Below, piece after piece: positions 61,165 through 64,000 of a stretch of 64,000 bases of DNA. The translations under genes and the position numbers were made by a program. Position 1 is the stretch's first letter. Each line of letters starts with the position of its first letter. Source of the DNA: Nitrospiraceae bacterium (GTDB taxonomy: Bacteria > Nitrospirota > Nitrospiria > Nitrospirales > UBA8639). The notes under the pieces were generated by a model. It searched no databases, was not told the origin of the DNA, and was given only the letters and a program-made list of their open reading frames with translations. The DNA lies in contig JACKFE010000007.1 in the NCBI GenBank assembly GCA_020632635.1, positions 39,886-103,885 of the forward strand, in the 5' to 3' direction.

Positions 61165-61782
61165 ATGAGCAATAAGAAAAAACTCGGATATCTGGTTGGC
61201 CTGCTGGTGCTGTGGGGCATCGTCACGTTCTTTCAATGGAATGAATTTTCCGGCTCAGAACCGCCCGGCACCTCCCCCCAAACAGACCGCCCTCCAACTC
61301 CATTGGCGAGCCTGCCGATTAAAGACCTGCAACTGGAAAAAGATTTTCCCAACGCACGTCGAGCCGTGAAATTGTCCAATCCCCGCAATATTTTTGCGCC
61401 GTTAGGGTCGGCATCCATCCAGGTGGCGAAGACGTCCCAGCCATCAACTCAGCGTAATAGCACGACTCAAGCCATCCGGAATCAACCGCCTCCCCCCCCT
61501 CCAGCTCCACCAGGCCCTTCCCCCGGAGAACTGGCCGCCCAACGAGCCCGGCAAGAACTCACTCAATTTCGCTTTCTCGGCTTTTTGACCAAGGGCGGAG
61601 AAAGCCAGGCCTTTCTGACGAATGGGCAAGCCATCTACATCGTCAAACAAGGGGAAATGCTGGAAGGCAGGGTTCAAGTACACAAAATCGAGCCGGAAAC
61701 CGTGACGCTCTCTACCAAAATCTGGGAAACCGGCAATGTCATTCAAGCCGCCATTCCTCTTACTCCAGATACGAACGGATAA
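61165..61782 (+). CDS. PilP/GspC-like protein
   Basis: A single N-terminal membrane helix (about 7-24) is followed by a Pro-rich linker with a run of eight prolines (near 110). The HR-type beta domain follows (FLTNGQAIYIVKQGEML...VHKIEPETVTL). The segment LSNPRNIFAPLG near 70 resembles the RNPF motif of PilP/GspC. It probably links the inner-membrane platform to the secretin. It is the last gene of the tight pilus run, beginning directly after the previous stop. Confidence 0.82.
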   Translation: MSNKKKLGYLVGLLVLWGIVTFFQWNEFSGSEPPGTSPQTDRPPTPLASLPIKDLQLEKDFPNARRAVKLSNPRNIFAPLGSASIQVAKTSQPSTQRNSTTQAIRNQPPPPPPAPPGPSPGELAAQRARQELTQFRFLGFLTKGGESQAFLTNGQAIYIVKQGEMLEGRVQVHKIEPETVTLSTKIWETGNVIQAAIPLTPDTNG

Positions 61783-61855
61783 TCTTCATAGCGCTTCCGG
61801 TTCGTATCTTGGTACACTCTCCCAAAGATAAACCGTCAGCCTTTTGGTATCAGTC

Positions 61856-62554
61856 ATGAAGAATCCGACACGTACCATCCTTCTCATGGGTGTGCTAGGC
61901 GGAGCGGTACTGCCGTTCCACCCGATTCAAGCCGCGACCTATCAATGCCAGGACTCGTCAGGAGTTCGCATCCTGACGGATAATCCTGTCCAATTGCAGA
62001 ATTGCACACTCTTTCACACGGATCCTTCACGATCGGCTCAACCGAGCTCCCCTACACATGCCTCAGGATACGAGGATTCTCCACCTGCCCCCTCAGATCA
62101 GATGGCCCAAGATCATCGACAGTCATCCAATGTCCACCAATCCGTCGAACCTGCTGAGGAGATTACGATCCCCTTAACAAAAATGGGCGGATCCCTCATC
62201 GTCCAAGCACAGCTTAACCAAGAACGTTCCGCTCAACTCATCCTGGATACCGGTGCCTCCATGACCGTTCTTTCCACGGATGTCGCCATTGATTTAGGCA
62301 TTCTGGGTACTACGGATAATGAACTGATGACCGTGAATACCGCCGGCGGCCAAGTCCAGGTCAATGTCAATTACCTGGCATCAGTAGCCGTTGGCTCGGC
62401 TAAAGCCGATCATGTGGCGGTAGCTATTCATGATCTGCCCGATATTCCCACCCATATCGAAGGCCTCCTCGGCATGTCCTTCCTTAAACATTTCCTCGTC
62501 ACGCTGGATGCCGAGCACGGCTACCTGATTCTTCGTCCCAAACAACAGTCGTAA
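61856..62554 (+). CDS. Retropepsin-like aspartic protease with DUF4124-like N-terminus
   Basis: The signal peptide covers about 1-26. A short DUF4124-like segment follows (TYQCQDSSGVRILTDNP, about 27-43), then a linker and a retropepsin-like domain (about 110-232) with the catalytic LILDTGASMTVLS near 129-141. The end IEGLLGMSFLKHF is the second family mark. One aspartate motif is present, so the active enzyme should be a dimer. It is in the periplasm. It lies 73 bp after the pilus run and may or may not belong to it. The TTG at 61844 is a weaker start. Confidence 0.85.
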   Translation: MKNPTRTILLMGVLGGAVLPFHPIQAATYQCQDSSGVRILTDNPVQLQNCTLFHTDPSRSAQPSSPTHASGYEDSPPAPSDQMAQDHRQSSNVHQSVEPAEEITIPLTKMGGSLIVQAQLNQERSAQLILDTGASMTVLSTDVAIDLGILGTTDNELMTVNTAGGQVQVNVNYLASVAVGSAKADHVAVAIHDLPDIPTHIEGLLGMSFLKHFLVTLDAEHGYLILRPKQQS

Positions 62555-62780
62555 GCCTTTTCAACAAATCCCGATCACTTGGGATTCAGGAGCGAGCACC
62601 TCATCCACAGCGGTGGGGTACAAAGAGAAAATCTTGCCTCTCCCCCTATTGGGAAAGGACTGGGTGGCGTGGTGCCTGATGGCATCACACTGCCTGGTGG
62701 ATTGACGTTTTCAGTTCTGGAAGCTGGAGTGAGGGTGGGTTTTTCCGAAATCACCAAATGAAGAGAGCATTTCAGATTTG
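62555..62780. other. Intergenic region with a degenerate palindromic repeat
   Basis: A 6-bp hairpin (AATCCC/GGGATT, 62567-62586) follows the protease gene without a T tract. At about 62633-62680 the text CCTCTCCCCCTATTGGGAAA and what follows resembles the common bacterial extragenic palindromic repeat with CCCTCTCCCC/GGGGAGAGGG arms, here degenerate. No gene is seen. Confidence 0.4.
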
Positions 62781-63551
62781 TCAGGGGAATAATGTCTGAA
62801 ATTCTTCCAGACAATGACGAACAGCTTGATGAATTTGGGTTTGTATTTTTTCGCCACGATTTTCTATTAATTCAGGGACTGGCATGGAATGTACCCAAAT
62901 TGGCCTTTTCATCGAAAATGTGCCCAACTCCTTGGGGCGTAACCAGCCCCCCATATTTGTCATTTCCGGTGGATAATGACAGGAACGCTGTTGAATAACA
63001 TCAGGGCCATCAAGGTCAATAACCCGAATAATCGCCAAGTATTGAAATTGATAGAGCTCCTTTTTGGGAGGGAGAAAAGCATCGGTTGAAGATTCAGATC
63101 CACCAGGAACAATCTGCCAAAATTCAGTTTTGACATCAATAACTTTTCCCTCTGTAAGCGTTTCCTTAAGGTCCCTCAGGTCGTCATCCCCCCAGACTCC
63201 TTCAGGCAGAACAAGATTGGTGAAGAGATACTTTTTTTCTAGTGTTGCCATGATCAGGTCCCTCAGACTGTGCGTGGGATCTCGAAGCTCTAGGGGCGCG
63301 GGGAGTTCTAACCATTTTTCAACTTCCTCTAAATTTAGAGAAACTACTGCATTTGGTACTATTAAGGGAAATCGATTAAAGGAAGAATTCATAATCGTCC
63401 AAGTAAATTCCGGTGAGGGATAGTCCACGATATAAACGTGCGGTGCGTGTTTCAGTTGAGCCACCTCCTCAAGAGATAGGTGCATGTTGGCCTTTCCCCC
63501 ACCGCAGCCATAGACCGCTAATAGAAGAACCAAACATAACCCTCTTTGCAT
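62781..63551 (-). CDS. Lipoprotein of unknown function, 256 aa
   Basis: From the ATG at 63551 the signal ends LAVYGC (Cys near 16), so the protein should be a lipoprotein. The mature sequence (SLEEVAQLKHAPHVYIVDYP, HSLRDLIMATLEKKYLF, KVIDVKTEFWQIV) has mixed alpha/beta character with no known domain. It resembles other envelope lipoproteins of unknown role. A longer frame to 63575 lacks a ribosome site. It is convergent with the protease gene across 226 bp and stands alone. Confidence 0.78.
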   Translation of the reverse strand: MQRGLCLVLLLAVYGCGGGKANMHLSLEEVAQLKHAPHVYIVDYPSPEFTWTIMNSSFNRFPLIVPNAVVSLNLEEVEKWLELPAPLELRDPTHSLRDLIMATLEKKYLFTNLVLPEGVWGDDDLRDLKETLTEGKVIDVKTEFWQIVPGGSESSTDAFLPPKKELYQFQYLAIIRVIDLDGPDVIQQRSCHYPPEMTNMGGWLRPKELGTFSMKRPIWVHSMPVPELIENRGEKIQTQIHQAVRHCLEEFQTLFP

Positions 63552-63877
63552 TCTCACGATTGAGTTGACAATCATATGATTATGATAGAAATGTGAGGTG
63601 AGAAGTTGCCAGGCAATAGGACAACGTCCAGACTCCGGCCTTGGCTCGTCTTCTTTGGCTTCAATGTTCCCACAATGAACCGGCCCCCTGCAAACTTGGC
63701 CAGGCCCATCACCGGCGACGACAAAGGAAAGAACAGGGAAGATTCATGGAGCAGTGGTAACCGGCGGGAGAGCACCGAGGTGGGAAAACCCACCAAGATT
63801 GAGCAACGGGATGTCGGGTTGCAGGCAAAAATGCCCAGTCAGCATGACACAAGACGGAACACCCACGACGTGTGTCT
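63552..63877. other. Intergenic/accessory region before the RHS remnant
   Basis: No confident gene is seen. A frame on the + strand from the ATG at 63675 is open to the window end (about 108 codons) and is not closed here, with charged composition (RRESTEVGKPTKIEQ). It could be the start of a gene beyond the window or chance. It overlaps the RHS remnant in another frame. Confidence 0.3.
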
Positions 63878-64000
63878 GGGGGCCGTGGCAAAAAGACCGT
63901 CGGCACCACGACCACCACCTATATCGGTAAACTCTATGTCTGTGAGGGAGGAGGCTGTGCCAAGCTGCTGTATGCCGGGGGGCAGGCATCGCGATCAAAC
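63878..64000 (+). pseudogene. RHS/YD-repeat fragment, frameshifted, runs off the window
   Basis: The + strand frame from 63878 reads GKKTVGTTTTTYIGKLYVC followed by EGGGCAKLLYAGGQ, a typical RHS/YD-repeat stretch. Near 63986 one base appears to be missing: the expected QRIAIK continues only in the next frame. No start or upstream RHS sequence is present, so the fragment looks like a decayed or truncated piece of an RHS toxin/surface gene. The rest would lie outside the window. Confidence 0.6.

Noticed and set aside
1..64000. CRISPR arrays, integrases, transposases, phage modules
   Set aside because: I looked for regularly spaced repeats and for the motifs of these proteins and found none. 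The only mobile-type trace is the RHS fragment at the end.

Overview
The window is gene-dense bacterial chromosome of medium GC. It holds about 58 protein genes, one tRNA, no rRNA, no CRISPR array and no intact insertion sequence. The gene set points to a Gram-negative chemolithotroph, most likely Nitrospirota and Nitrospira-like. The reasons are the split pyruvate carboxylase (A and B subunits), a six-heme cytochrome beside molybdenum-cofactor and Tat genes, a TonB receptor, many lipoproteins and a secretin carrying a cohesin domain. This assignment is inference; no marker gene such as 16S rRNA or nxr lies in the window.

Region 1 (1-13.4 kb, + strand) is accessory-like. It has two very large proteins of unknown function (the first cut by the window edge), an endonuclease/exonuclease/phosphatase-fold protein, and a 1436-residue membrane protein that joins sensor-like segments to a P-loop ATPase. 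Region 2 (13.4-23.1 kb) is mixed: a phosphodiesterase, a membrane protein with a four-cysteine motif, glucose-6-phosphate dehydrogenase, a TonB-dependent receptor, a half-size TauE/SafE permease, an RqcH/NFACT protein and a secreted protein with a glycine tail. Region 3 (23.3-31.6 kb, - strand) is a tight run htrA, tatC, mogA/moaB, mrp, moeA, mobB, six-heme cytochrome, ABC ATPase, ABC permease. Together these suit cofactor insertion, Tat export and membrane electron transfer for periplasmic molybdoenzymes.

Region 4 (31.9-49.5 kb) is mostly housekeeping: a lone flagellar-rod-like protein, a zinc alcohol dehydrogenase, tRNA-Thr(UGU), oligoendopeptidase F, a lipoprotein cytochrome c, queC, a DksA-type factor, apt, acylphosphatase, hemG, hemE and several small conserved proteins. 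One of these is a 59-residue gene on the - strand at 41870-42049. Then come a PstS-like binding protein, pycA/pycB, a hydrolase lipoprotein, a Tpx-like lipoprotein and TenA.

Region 5 (49.4-62.6 kb, + strand) is a single long run for a type IV pilus/type II secretion-like machine: three pilin-like proteins, a TPR-secretin-cohesin protein, a LysM lipoprotein, inner-membrane platform (GspF/PilC), ATPase (GspE/PilB) and PilM/N/O/P-like proteins. It ends with a retropepsin-like protease. The last 1.2 kb holds a lipoprotein gene on the - strand and a frameshifted RHS/YD-repeat remnant that runs off the end.
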